6,322 bases of DNA from JBKHDT01 sp049974825 (GCA_049974825.1 JBNGDJ010000122.1:1-6322), one strand, 5' to 3'. Counted from the first letter of the stretch, positions 1 through 4,943 are shown. The notes: a model not told the origin generated them from the letters alone. Program-made: numbers and translations.

Positions 1-1
1 C

Positions 2-19
2 CCTAGGGAAACTCTGCAC
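2..19 (+). repeat. 18-nt terminal repeat, left copy (direct repeat with 6302-6319)
   Basis: CCTAGGGAAACTCTGCAC is present here and again at 6302-6319, identical over all 18 bases and in the same orientation. An inverted, diverged copy lies at 188-205. Following bases differ between the direct copies (GAATGC here, AAA at the right end), so the shared unit is the terminus and not a long duplication. Confidence 0.85.
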
Positions 20-61
20 GAATGCAGACCTTCCCGTGCCGGTCTCGGATGCCCTGCTGCA

Positions 62-79
62 CAATGGCGCAAGCCATTG
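62..79. repeat. Perfect hairpin with GCAA tetraloop
   Basis: CAATGGC (62-68) pairs perfectly with GCCATTG (73-79) around a GCAA loop, a GNRA-type tetraloop when read on the plus strand. No T-tract follows on either strand, so it is not an intrinsic terminator. The core GGCGCAAGCC recurs at 116-125 and, changed, at 157-166 (GGCGTCAGCC), so it is one unit of the repeated interior of the MITE-like element. Confidence 0.6.
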
Positions 80-107
80 AATTGCGTAGCATGGCCCGGG
101 CGTGAAA

Positions 108-168
108 GCGTAGCTGGCGCAAGCCCACCGGGCTATGCGTGTCTGAACGCGCAGCTGGCGTCAGCCCA
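108..168. repeat. Two 20-nt direct repeat units, 41 nt apart, with hairpin potential
   Basis: Positions 108-127 and 149-168 share 17 of 20 bases, with the common pattern GCGYAGCTGGCG followed by an AGCCCA end. The first unit is also the 5' arm of a longer stem: GCGTAGC (108-114) can pair with GCTATGC (132-138), with one G-T pair, enclosing the smaller GGC-GCAA-GCC hairpin at 116-125. A further GCGTAGC occurs at 84-90. Confidence 0.5.
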
Positions 169-220
169 CAAATCCAAGGATGGCTTTGTGCAGTGTTTTC
201 CTGGCGTGCAGGCCACCGGA

Positions 221-244
221 GTTCCCGCCCCACGTCGGGCGAAC
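221..244. other. Hairpin just downstream of the HPr gene
   Basis: GTT (221-223) and CGCCC (226-230) pair with GGGCG (237-241) and AAC (242-244), leaving a two-base bulge and a 6-nt loop. The stem sits 3 nt after the HPr stop codon in transcript sense. There is no T-run on the minus strand after it, so it is not a canonical intrinsic terminator. It could protect the 3' end of the transcript or be fortuitous. Confidence 0.3.
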
Positions 245-247
245 GGT

Positions 248-514
248 TCAGGCATCTTCCTCGAAGCGGTTGTCTACCAGGACCTGAAGTGCGCTCAGCG
301 CCTCTTCGGCATCAGGGCCATCGGCGTGGACCTCAATCTCGCTGTGCTGCGTTGCCGCGAGCATCATCAGGCCCATGATCGACTTGCCGTTGACCCGTCG
401 CCCGCGGAATTCGACAGCAATGTCAGCCGAAAACTGCCCCGCCAGGGTTGCGAACTTGGCGGCGGCCCGGGCATGCAGGCCACGACGGTTGATGATCTTC
501 AGATTTTTCGTCAT
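248..514 (-). CDS. HPr-family phosphocarrier protein
   Basis: An 88-residue HPr/NPr-type protein that accepts phosphate from enzyme I and passes it to EIIA proteins in the cytoplasm. The active-site motif GLHARAA places the phosphorelay histidine at His14. The motif NGKSIMGLMML places Ser45 where HPr proteins are phosphorylated by HPr kinase, which fits the hprK gene upstream. Length is normal for the family. Its ATG overlaps the EIIA stop codon as ATGA, implying translational coupling; only a weak GGTGA-like ribosome site is seen. It is the last gene visible in the operon. In related clusters an enzyme I gene often follows, but here the stop codon is followed by a hairpin and a MITE-like element. 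Whether it serves a carbon or a nitrogen PTS branch cannot be decided from sequence; names used for such genes include ptsH and npr/ptsO. Confidence 0.93.
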   Translation of the reverse strand: MTKNLKIINRRGLHARAAAKFATLAGQFSADIAVEFRGRRVNGKSIMGLMMLAATQHSEIEVHADGPDAEEALSALQVLVDNRFEEDA

Positions 515-960
515 CTCTGTTCACCGGCGTCCGAGCCGGCCTGCAGGCGGGCCAGCTGATCGGCGCTGTCAGCCCGGTTGCCTTCGAGGATCCCGTCGCG
601 GCCACCGCGAACCACCCGTTCGGCCATCTGGACCAGAGCCAGGTCCGGGTAGTTCAAGGCACGCACGACCATCGGCAGGTTGACGCCCGAGACAACCCGA
701 ACCCGCTTGTCATCAACCAGTCGATGCGCAATGTTCGACGGGGTGGAACCGTACATGTCGGTCAGGATCAGGACTCCGTCACCCGAGTCGAGGTCGCCGA
801 CCTTGCGGCGCGCGCGGTTGAGCAGTTCGATGGGGTCGTCGTCCTGGTAGACGGGCAGATGCAGCACGCTCAGAGGACAACGGTCGAGCATGTCCGTCGC
901 TGTTTCCAGCAACTCGTGCCCGATCTGGTTGTGGCATATCAGCAGCAGGCCGACACTCAT
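511..960 (-). CDS. PTS EIIA component, mannose (EIIA-Man) family
   Basis: A 149-residue cytoplasmic EIIA domain of the mannose/fructose family standing alone, without the fused EIIB found in E. coli ManX. The N-terminus (LLLICHNQIGHELL) has the phosphorylatable histidine at His10; the conserved ILTDMYGSTPSN segment supplies the active-site aspartate at about residue 68, and SGVNLPMVV at about 90-100 is also typical. The last 25 residues or so are polar and variable. The ATG overlaps the rapZ stop (ATGA) and the stop overlaps the HPr start (ATGA), so rapZ, EIIA and HPr form a tightly coupled unit; a GGGA stretch lies about 7 nt upstream of the ATG. No EIIB, EIIC or EIID partner is in the window, so a regulatory role as an HPr phosphate acceptor is more likely than sugar uptake. 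That role is inferred from context. Confidence 0.9.
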   Translation of the reverse strand: MSVGLLLICHNQIGHELLETATDMLDRCPLSVLHLPVYQDDDPIELLNRARRKVGDLDSGDGVLILTDMYGSTPSNIAHRLVDDKRVRVVSGVNLPMVVRALNYPDLALVQMAERVVRGGRDGILEGNRADSADQLARLQAGSDAGEQR

Positions 961-1841
961 GGCAGATCCCGATGACGTTTGTGCAACTGGGGCACCTCCT
1001 GCGCCAGCTTACGATGCAGGCGCTCGACGAGGTACACGGACCTGTGCCGGCCGCCGGTGCAGCCGATCGAGATCGTCAGGTAACTGCGATCCGTGTCCGC
1101 GAAACGCGAAAGGGTACCACGCAGATACCGGAAAATGTCATCGAACACGGCATGAGTCGCTTCCTGAGCTTCCAGAAAGCGGGCCACGGGGGCATCGCGT
1201 CCGTCGCGTGCGCGCAGGTTCGGGTCCCAGTGCGGGTTGGGCAGGTGGCGCACGTCAAAGAGAAAATCAGTGTCCAGAGGGATTCCCCGCTTGAATCCGA
1301 AGGACTGCAGCAGGACCGAGGGGTGCTGGCGGTCGTGCTCCAGGACGCGCAGGCGAATCATCTCGCGCAATCCGTGCACATTGGTGGCGCTGGTGTCGAT
1401 AATCAGATCCGCGTCCGAACGCACGTCGGCCAGCAGGCGGGTTTCCGCCGCCACGGCGCCGGCCAGGCTGGTGGCGCCCTCGGTGAGCGGATGACGCCGG
1501 CGGGTTTCGCTGAACCGCGCGATCAGGGTCTCCGTGGCCGCTTCCAGAAAAATCCGGCGCACCGACAGGCCCGGGCGCGTTTCGACCAGCCGGGCGAGCC
1601 TGTCGGGGAGGGCTTCGAGATCCGCCCGCGGCGCGCGGGCGTCAATGCCGACCGCCAGCCCCGCCGTGCGGCCCTGCAAACCATCCCGATAGGTGTCGAT
1701 CAGAGATTCGAGCAGCTTCGCAGGTAGATTGTCGACGCAGTAGTAGCCGCCGTCCTCCAGTGCGCCCAGGGCCACGGACTTGCCGGATCCGGAGTGTCCG
1801 CTGATCAGGACCAGTCGCATGGGTTGTGTCAGTTCGTGCAT
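957..1841 (-). CDS. rapZ: RapZ-type RNase adapter / P-loop nucleotide-binding protein
   Basis: A homologue of RapZ (YvcJ/YhbJ family). In enterobacteria RapZ delivers the sRNA GlmZ to RNase E and senses glucosamine-6-phosphate; elsewhere the family role is less settled. From this start (294 residues) the Walker A GHSGSGKS is at 15-22, followed by the diagnostic YYCVDNLP at 33-40, then RRHPL, SFGFKRGIPLDTDFLFDVR, LPNPHWDP, and IGCTGGRHRSVY at 259-270. The tail ends KRHRDLP and lacks the extended basic end of the E. coli protein. Start choice is uncertain: ATG at 1841 has an AGGG about 6 nt upstream, ATG at 1820 (MRLVLISG, 287 aa) aligns best with E. coli, and a TTG lies at 1856. It follows hprK after about 70 nt and overlaps the EIIA gene by 4 nt. 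Placement in the same unit as PTS genes is conserved in proteobacteria. Confidence 0.93.
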   Translation of the reverse strand: MHELTQPMRLVLISGHSGSGKSVALGALEDGGYYCVDNLPAKLLESLIDTYRDGLQGRTAGLAVGIDARAPRADLEALPDRLARLVETRPGLSVRRIFLEAATETLIARFSETRRRHPLTEGATSLAGAVAAETRLLADVRSDADLIIDTSATNVHGLREMIRLRVLEHDRQHPSVLLQSFGFKRGIPLDTDFLFDVRHLPNPHWDPNLRARDGRDAPVARFLEAQEATHAVFDDIFRYLRGTLSRFADTDRSYLTISIGCTGGRHRSVYLVERLHRKLAQEVPQLHKRHRDLP

Positions 1842-1868
1842 CTGCGCGCCCTGCAAAGTCAGCGGATC

Positions 1869-1892
1869 GTCCCTGTGCTTTTTGCCAGGGAC
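1869..1892. other. Hairpin between hprK and rapZ
   Basis: GTCCCTG (1869-1875) and CAGGGAC (1886-1892) form a perfect 7-bp stem around a 10-nt loop, extendable by two G-C pairs with a bulge. It is followed by a palindromic ACGGCCGT (1891-1898). No T-run follows on the minus strand, so termination is unlikely. It occupies the only real gap in the ptsN-to-HPr unit and could be an RNA-processing or stability element; this is inference. Confidence 0.35.
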
Positions 1893-1910
1893 GGCCGTCC
1901 GCAGGTTGGA

Positions 1911-2453
1911 TCAGTCGGTATTGGGCAGACCGGCCCGGTTCGGATCAATGATTGCATCCCGGCAGAAGGCTTCGGCGGCAAGCGCCGCGAGAAGGGAGTC
2001 CTGCGCCAGGATGCGTCTTTGCGGCAGCATTACACCCAGAATCGGCGTCGTGTCGAGGTGTCCGAGCAGCGATTCCGGGGATTGCTCGGGCCAGAGCGCT
2101 GGCGGCACCAGTTCCAGAACCCGTTCGACCCGGCAGGCAGGCCGCCAGGCCTTCCTGCCCGCCATTTTAATCAGGTCCACCACGCCGATGCCGCGCACGG
2201 CAAGCAGACCGGCCAACCGTTCGGGACAGTGCCCGATCAGTTGGTCAGGCTCCCGACGGGTCAGAAACGGGGCATCATCCGCCACCAGTTCGTGACCGCG
2301 GTCGACCAGCACCCAGGCCAGCCTGCTCTTGCCGACGCCCGCCGGCCCGGTGACCAGCAGGCCGCGCCCATGGACACGCAGCAGTACGCCATGCAGCACG
2401 GTGCCCCGGTCAGGATCAGACGTCGTCGGCGAGTTGGCCGGCAACCTGCTCAC
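1911..2453 (-). CDS. hprK: Short, single-domain HPr kinase/phosphorylase
   Basis: Resembles the C-terminal catalytic domain of HprK, which phosphorylates HPr on the regulatory serine and can reverse the reaction. At 180 aa it is far shorter than the usual 300 or more, lacking the N-terminal domain, as in the alphaproteobacterial short form. Visible motifs: HG at 21-22, Walker A GPAGVGKS at 36-43, and GHELVADD at 53-60 with the catalytic-site aspartate pair. The family signature around 105 reads LAVRGIGVVD, with alanine where LEVRGLGIID-type motifs carry glutamate. The start is GTG at 2453, overlapping ptsN by 38 nt; a second GTG at 2399 (162 aa, beginning VLHGVLLRVHGRG) leaves no overlap and matches where short HprK proteins begin, so it is a serious alternative. 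Its presumed substrate, HPr with Ser45, is three genes downstream. Loss of the glutamate could reduce activity; otherwise the domain looks intact. Confidence 0.85.
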   Translation of the reverse strand: MSRLPANSPTTSDPDRGTVLHGVLLRVHGRGLLVTGPAGVGKSRLAWVLVDRGHELVADDAPFLTRREPDQLIGHCPERLAGLLAVRGIGVVDLIKMAGRKAWRPACRVERVLELVPPALWPEQSPESLLGHLDTTPILGVMLPQRRILAQDSLLAALAAEAFCRDAIIDPNRAGLPNTD

Positions 2454-2898
2454 TGATCAGTGCCTGCACGCGCTCGGGCGTTTGAGCGGCCCGCAATGCC
2501 TCGCGATTCTGAGGCTCGGACAGGATTCGGGCCAGGCCGGCAAGAACGTTCAGGTGCGCGGCATCATCGTCGTCCGGTGCGATCAGGGCAAAGATCAGGT
2601 CGACCGGGGAATGGTCCGGTGCGTTGAAGTCGATGCCCTCGCGCAGGCGGATCAGTGCCCCGCGCGGTGTATCGAGTCCGGGGCAGCGTCCGTGCGGGAC
2701 GGCGATGCCGTGCCCAATGGCAGTGCAGCCCAGACGCTCGCGCGCGATCAGCGTCTCGAAGATCCGGGTGCTTTCCTCGCCCCCCAGCTCGTCTTCGCTG
2801 AGCATTCCGGCAAGCGTTTCCAGCACGCGCTTCTGGCTCTGGTAAAGCTCGTCCAGCCGGATGCGTCGGACCGGAAGAAGTTCTTGAAGGTTCAGCAT
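2416..2898 (-). CDS. ptsN: PTS EIIA-Ntr regulatory protein
   Basis: A 160-residue EIIA of the fructose/nitrogen class, which in other proteobacteria accepts phosphate through the PTS-Ntr chain and regulates potassium transport and other targets by protein contacts. The phosphorylation site is His69 within GCTAIGHGIAVPHG. Other family segments are SQKRVLETLAGML (residues 21-33), RERLG (53-57), and DFNAPDHSPVDLIFALIAPDDDDAAHL. Length matches known PtsN proteins. I chose ATG at 2898 (MLNLQELLPVRR) because upstream in-frame sequence is arginine/proline-rich and unrelated to the family; no strong ribosome site precedes it, and a GC hairpin lies about 14 nt upstream. It is the first gene after the terminator that follows hpf, so it either has its own promoter or depends on readthrough. 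Its 3' end probably overlaps the hprK start. Confidence 0.93.
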   Translation of the reverse strand: MLNLQELLPVRRIRLDELYQSQKRVLETLAGMLSEDELGGEESTRIFETLIARERLGCTAIGHGIAVPHGRCPGLDTPRGALIRLREGIDFNAPDHSPVDLIFALIAPDDDDAAHLNVLAGLARILSEPQNREALRAAQTPERVQALISEQVAGQLADDV

Positions 2899-2912
2899 GT
2901 TCGATTCGTTGA

Positions 2913-2926
2913 CCCCGGAATCGGGG
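2913..2926. promoter_or_regulatory. Small GC hairpin in the ptsN leader
   Basis: CCCCG (2913-2917) and CGGGG (2922-2926) form a 5-bp stem with a 4-nt loop, ending about 14 nt before the ptsN ATG in transcript sense, where a ribosome site would lie. A second short inverted repeat, GGTCG-CC-CGACC, sits at 2953-2964. Either could affect ptsN expression, but both are short and could be chance in GC-rich DNA. Confidence 0.25.
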
Positions 2927-2964
2927 GGCATGGGTGAGCCCGGCGGCAGATCGGTCGCCCGACC

Positions 2965-2990
2965 AAAAAACCGCCCGGCGCGGGCGGTTT
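2965..2990 (-). terminator. Intrinsic terminator after hpf
   Basis: On the minus strand AAACCGCCC pairs with GGGCGGTTT (plus-strand arms 2982-2990 and 2968-2976) around a short GC loop, and the stem runs into six T residues (plus-strand A-run 2965-2970). It starts 14 nt after the hpf stop codon. Stem, spacing and T-run are all canonical for a Rho-independent terminator. It separates the rpoN-hpf transcript from ptsN and the genes beyond. Confidence 0.9.
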
Positions 2991-3004
2991 CGGCAGGCGG
3001 TCGA

Positions 3005-3295
3005 TCACCGGTGCTTGGTGATCTTTTCCTTGTGTTTGACGATCTGGCGGTCCAGCTTGTCGGCCAGCGCGTCAATCGAGGCGTACATGTCTTCGGATAC
3101 CGCCTCGGCATGGATGTCATTGCCGCTCATGTGCAGCGTGGCCTCGGCCTTCTGGTTGAGCTTCTCGACTTCCAGAATGACGTGCACGTCCATCACCTTA
3201 TCAAAATGCCGCTCAAGGCGGGCGAGTTTTTCGTTGACGTAGTCACGCAGTGCATCGGTGAGCTCGATGTGATGACCGGTGATGCTTACTTGCAT
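3005..3295 (-). CDS. hpf: Ribosome hibernation promoting factor, short form
   Basis: A 96-residue member of the HPF/YfiA family, which binds the decoding region of the 30S subunit and promotes inactive ribosomes in stationary phase or stress. The start MQVSITGHHIELTDALRDYV and the segments NEKLARLERHFDKV and DIHAEAVSEDMYASIDALADKLDRQIVKHK are typical throughout. There is no C-terminal dimerisation domain, so it is the short form, as expected beside rpoN in gammaproteobacteria. The basic tail ends KITKHR. A good ribosome site, AAGGAG (3305-3310 on the plus strand), lies 9 nt before the ATG, in the 33-nt gap after rpoN. The stop codon falls inside an inverted repeat (3003-3023), and a strong terminator follows. 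Probably co-transcribed with rpoN. Confidence 0.96.
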   Translation of the reverse strand: MQVSITGHHIELTDALRDYVNEKLARLERHFDKVMDVHVILEVEKLNQKAEATLHMSGNDIHAEAVSEDMYASIDALADKLDRQIVKHKEKITKHR

Positions 3296-3328
3296 GGTGT
3301 TTTGCTCCTTGTCGGGCGGTTGGGGCTG

Positions 3329-4816
3329 TCAGACCAGCCGTTTGCGTTCGGTGGACGAGGCGATGCCCATGGCCTCGCGGTACTTGGCGACCGTGCGGCG
3401 CGCCACCTGGATTCCCTTTTCCTCCAGCAGATTCGTGATGCGGCTGTCGCTGAGCGGCTTGCGCGGGTTTTCCCCGGACACCAGCTCCCGGATCATCGCA
3501 CGGATCGCCGTAGCGGAGCACTCGCCGCCATCGGCGGTCCCCACGTGGCTGGAAAAGAAATACTTGAATTCGAACACGCCACGGGGCGTGTGCATGTATT
3601 TTTGCGTTGTCACCCGGGAAACGGTGGACTCGTGCAACTCCAGCTCCTCGGCGATTTCCCGCAGGACCAGCGGCTTCATACCCACCTCTCCCTGATCGAG
3701 AAAGTCACTTTGATGCCGGACGATGGCCCGCGCCACGTTGAGCAGCGTTTCGTGCCGGCTGCGTACGCTTTTGATAAACCAGCGCGCCTCCTGGAGCTGT
3801 CCGCGCAGGTAACTCGCATCTCCGCCCCGGCTGCCACGGCGGATCAGCCCCGCGTAGTAGCTGTTGATGCGCAGTCGCGGGGCGATCTCCGGATTCAGGT
3901 CCACCCGCCACTCGCCCTTGTCCCGATGAACCAGCACGTCCGGGGTCACGTAGTCGGTCCGGCCGGCTGACAGCGCCGAGCCCGGCCGCGGATTGAGCTG
4001 CTGGATGACCGACATGATCTCGGTCAGCGTGGCCTGGTCAACCTTCAGAGCCTTCTGGACCGTGGCGTACTCGCGCCGGCCGATCGATTCGAGAAACTCG
4101 CGGCAGACACGGATGGCCAGGTCGCGGTAGGGAACCTCGTCCGCTGCCTGTTCCAGCTGCAGGCCCAGGCACTCGCCCAGGCTGCGCGCCCCCACCCCGG
4201 CCGGATCGAGTTGCTGGACAAGGTGGAGCATCGCCTCGACCTCGTCGAGCTCCATGTCCGGCCAGTCTTCGGCCAGCATGGCGTGGATGTTCTCAAGCGA
4301 GTCGGTCAGGTACCCGGCTTCGTCCAGCGACTCGATCAAGGCGACAGCGGCCGCGTGGTCTCGCGCACTGAGGTTGGCGACGAAGATCTGTCCAAGCAGA
4401 TGATCCTGCAAATTGTCTTCCCCCGTGCCATGGGTGGCGTAGGGGTCACGGTCGGCCTGCTCGGGGTCTCCGGCGGAAAACGCCGTGCTGCCGTCCGGCT
4501 CGTAGTAGTCGTCCCAGCTGCTGTCCACCGGGAACTCGTCGGCGGCGGATTCCGACTCGCCGGCCTCGAGCATCTGCTCTTCGGGGCCCGGTTCGGGGCT
4601 GGCCTGCTCGGTGGATTCTTCCTGCTCTGGCGCGGACTCGGCCCCTTCATCCTCGTCGTCCGACTCGGCGATTTCCAGCATCGGGTTGCTCTCGATCGCC
4701 TGCTGGATTTCCGCCTGCAACTCCAGCGTCGACAGCTGCAGCAGCCGGATGGACTGCTGCAGCTGCGGCGTCATGGCAAGCGATTGTCCGAGGCGTAGCT
4801 CGAGGCCGGCTTTCAT
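3329..4816 (-). CDS. rpoN: RNA polymerase sigma-54 factor
   Basis: A 495-residue sigma-54, which directs core RNA polymerase to -24/-12 promoters and needs AAA+ activators. Region I at the N-terminus (MKAGLELRLGQSLAMTPQLQQ, then IRLLQLS) is the glutamine/leucine-rich activator-responsive part. Region II (about 50-125) is strikingly acidic, with many E, D and S residues. The core-binding domain follows, including LDPAGVGARSLGECL, and NPRPG lies at the junction. The helix-turn-helix region (LREIAEELELHESTVSRVTT) is at about 385-404, and the RpoN box ARRTVAKYRE is at 472-481. The start at 4816 gives the standard N-terminus; an upstream in-frame start at 4882 would add 22 unrelated residues. No clear ribosome site precedes the ATG, but a 10-codon reading frame ends on it (ATGA). 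The gene lies 172 nt after lptB, and a weak promoter candidate is in that gap. Confidence 0.97.
   Translation of the reverse strand: MKAGLELRLGQSLAMTPQLQQSIRLLQLSTLELQAEIQQAIESNPMLEIAESDDEDEGAESAPEQEESTEQASPEPGPEEQMLEAGESESAADEFPVDSSWDDYYEPDGSTAFSAGDPEQADRDPYATHGTGEDNLQDHLLGQIFVANLSARDHAAAVALIESLDEAGYLTDSLENIHAMLAEDWPDMELDEVEAMLHLVQQLDPAGVGARSLGECLGLQLEQAADEVPYRDLAIRVCREFLESIGRREYATVQKALKVDQATLTEIMSVIQQLNPRPGSALSAGRTDYVTPDVLVHRDKGEWRVDLNPEIAPRLRINSYYAGLIRRGSRGGDASYLRGQLQEARWFIKSVRSRHETLLNVARAIVRHQSDFLDQGEVGMKPLVLREIAEELELHESTVSRVTTQKYMHTPRGVFEFKYFFSSHVGTADGGECSATAIRAMIRELVSGENPRKPLSDSRITNLLEEKGIQVARRTVAKYREAMGIASSTERKRLV
4733..4765. repeat. 12-bp perfect inverted repeat inside rpoN
   Basis: CAGCTGCAGCAG (4733-4744) is perfectly complementary to CTGCTGCAGCTG (4754-4765) around a 9-nt loop. 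It covers nt 52-84 of the rpoN coding sequence and encodes QLQQSIRLLQL of Region I. The amino acids are conserved in the family, so the palindrome comes largely from Gln (CAG) and Leu (CTG) codon choice, but in mRNA it would be a very stable hairpin near the 5' end. Confidence 0.6.
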
Positions 4817-4845
4817 GCGTGGACGGTCGAATGTGTCGGGTTCAT
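4813..4845 (-). CDS. Possible 10-codon leader peptide ending on the rpoN start
   Basis: ATG at 4845 opens a frame encoding MNPTHSTVHA, and its TGA overlaps the rpoN ATG as ATGA. This would allow translational coupling and might compensate for the absence of a visible ribosome site before rpoN. However, no ribosome site is visible before this ATG either, and a frame this short arises easily by chance. Confidence 0.2.
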   Translation of the reverse strand: MNPTHSTVHA

Positions 4846-4853
4846 GACGACAG

Positions 4854-4882
4854 TTTAAACGAAGTGCAGACCGAACATGCAA
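4854..4882 (-). promoter_or_regulatory. Weak sigma-70-type promoter candidate for rpoN
   Basis: On the minus strand TTGCAT (4877-4882) and TTTAAA (4854-4859) are separated by 17 nt, giving 3 of 6 and 4 of 6 matches to the -35 and -10 consensus. The -10 lies in the palindrome GTTTAAAC (4853-4860), the most AT-rich spot of the lptB-rpoN gap and about 38 nt before the rpoN ATG. The 172-nt gap makes a separate rpoN promoter reasonable. Confidence 0.28.
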
Positions 4883-4912
4883 TCCCTTTGCAAGATGGAT
4901 GCCTGTTTTTCA

Positions 4913-4943
4913 GGGGATCTCTGCGCGAATGCTTCAGATTCCC
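4913..4943 (+). repeat. Degenerate copy of the terminal repeat in the lptB-rpoN gap
   Basis: CTCTGCGCGAATGC (4919-4932) matches CTCTGCACGAATGC at 12-25 at 13 of 14 bases. Both are preceded by GGGA and followed after a few bases by TTCCC, in the same plus orientation. No CTAG is beside it and no convincing inverted partner was found nearby, so it may be an old remnant or a chance match. Confidence 0.35.

Larger units (their letters stand above)
1..205. mobile_element. MITE-like non-coding element with terminal inverted repeats
   Basis: No convincing gene occupies this stretch. Its two ends form an imperfect inverted repeat: 2-19 matches the reverse complement of 188-205 at 14 of 18 positions. 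The left end starts with CCTAGG, so a CTAG tetranucleotide (3-6) adjoins the GGAAACTCTGCAC core. From family knowledge, IS5-group elements use YTAR-type 4-bp targets and some (IS1106-like) have termini resembling GAGACCTTTGCA, so an IS5-type relationship is plausible but inferred. The interior is rich in hairpins and contains a 20-nt direct repeat (108-127 and 149-168, 17 of 20 identical). No transposase is encoded, hence non-autonomous. It lies about 40 nt beyond the HPr stop codon. The right-hand target duplicate is not clean (CTGG rather than CTAG), which suggests an old insertion or a wrong boundary. Alternative: a structured intergenic repeat of REP/BIME type. Confidence 0.5.

Noticed and set aside
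3..233. 76-codon minus-strand frame downstream of HPr
   Set aside because: It spans the hairpin-rich repeat element, starts inside it, and shows no family features or ribosome site; it is best explained as element sequence.
957..1727. Plus-strand reading frame of 251 codons opposite rapZ
   Set aside because: It mirrors the RapZ coding sequence, whose family motifs are unmistakable on the minus strand; the antisense product shows no recognisable domain.
3003..3027. Plus-strand hairpin GATCACC/GGTGATC followed by TTTT, terminator-like
   Set aside because: No plus-strand gene ends here and it lies in the last hpf codons; the T-run is the Lys-coding stretch. I regard it as fortuitous, though it encloses the hpf stop codon.
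2897..3970. Long plus-strand reading frame of 357 codons opposite hpf and the rpoN 3' end
   Set aside because: It is antisense to two clearly identified genes, crosses the terminator, has no family features and is expected from the codon bias of GC-rich genes.
4863..4916. Possible inverted partner (GTGCAGA at 4864-4870) for the degenerate terminus at 4913
   Set aside because: Only seven core bases match; too short to define an element.
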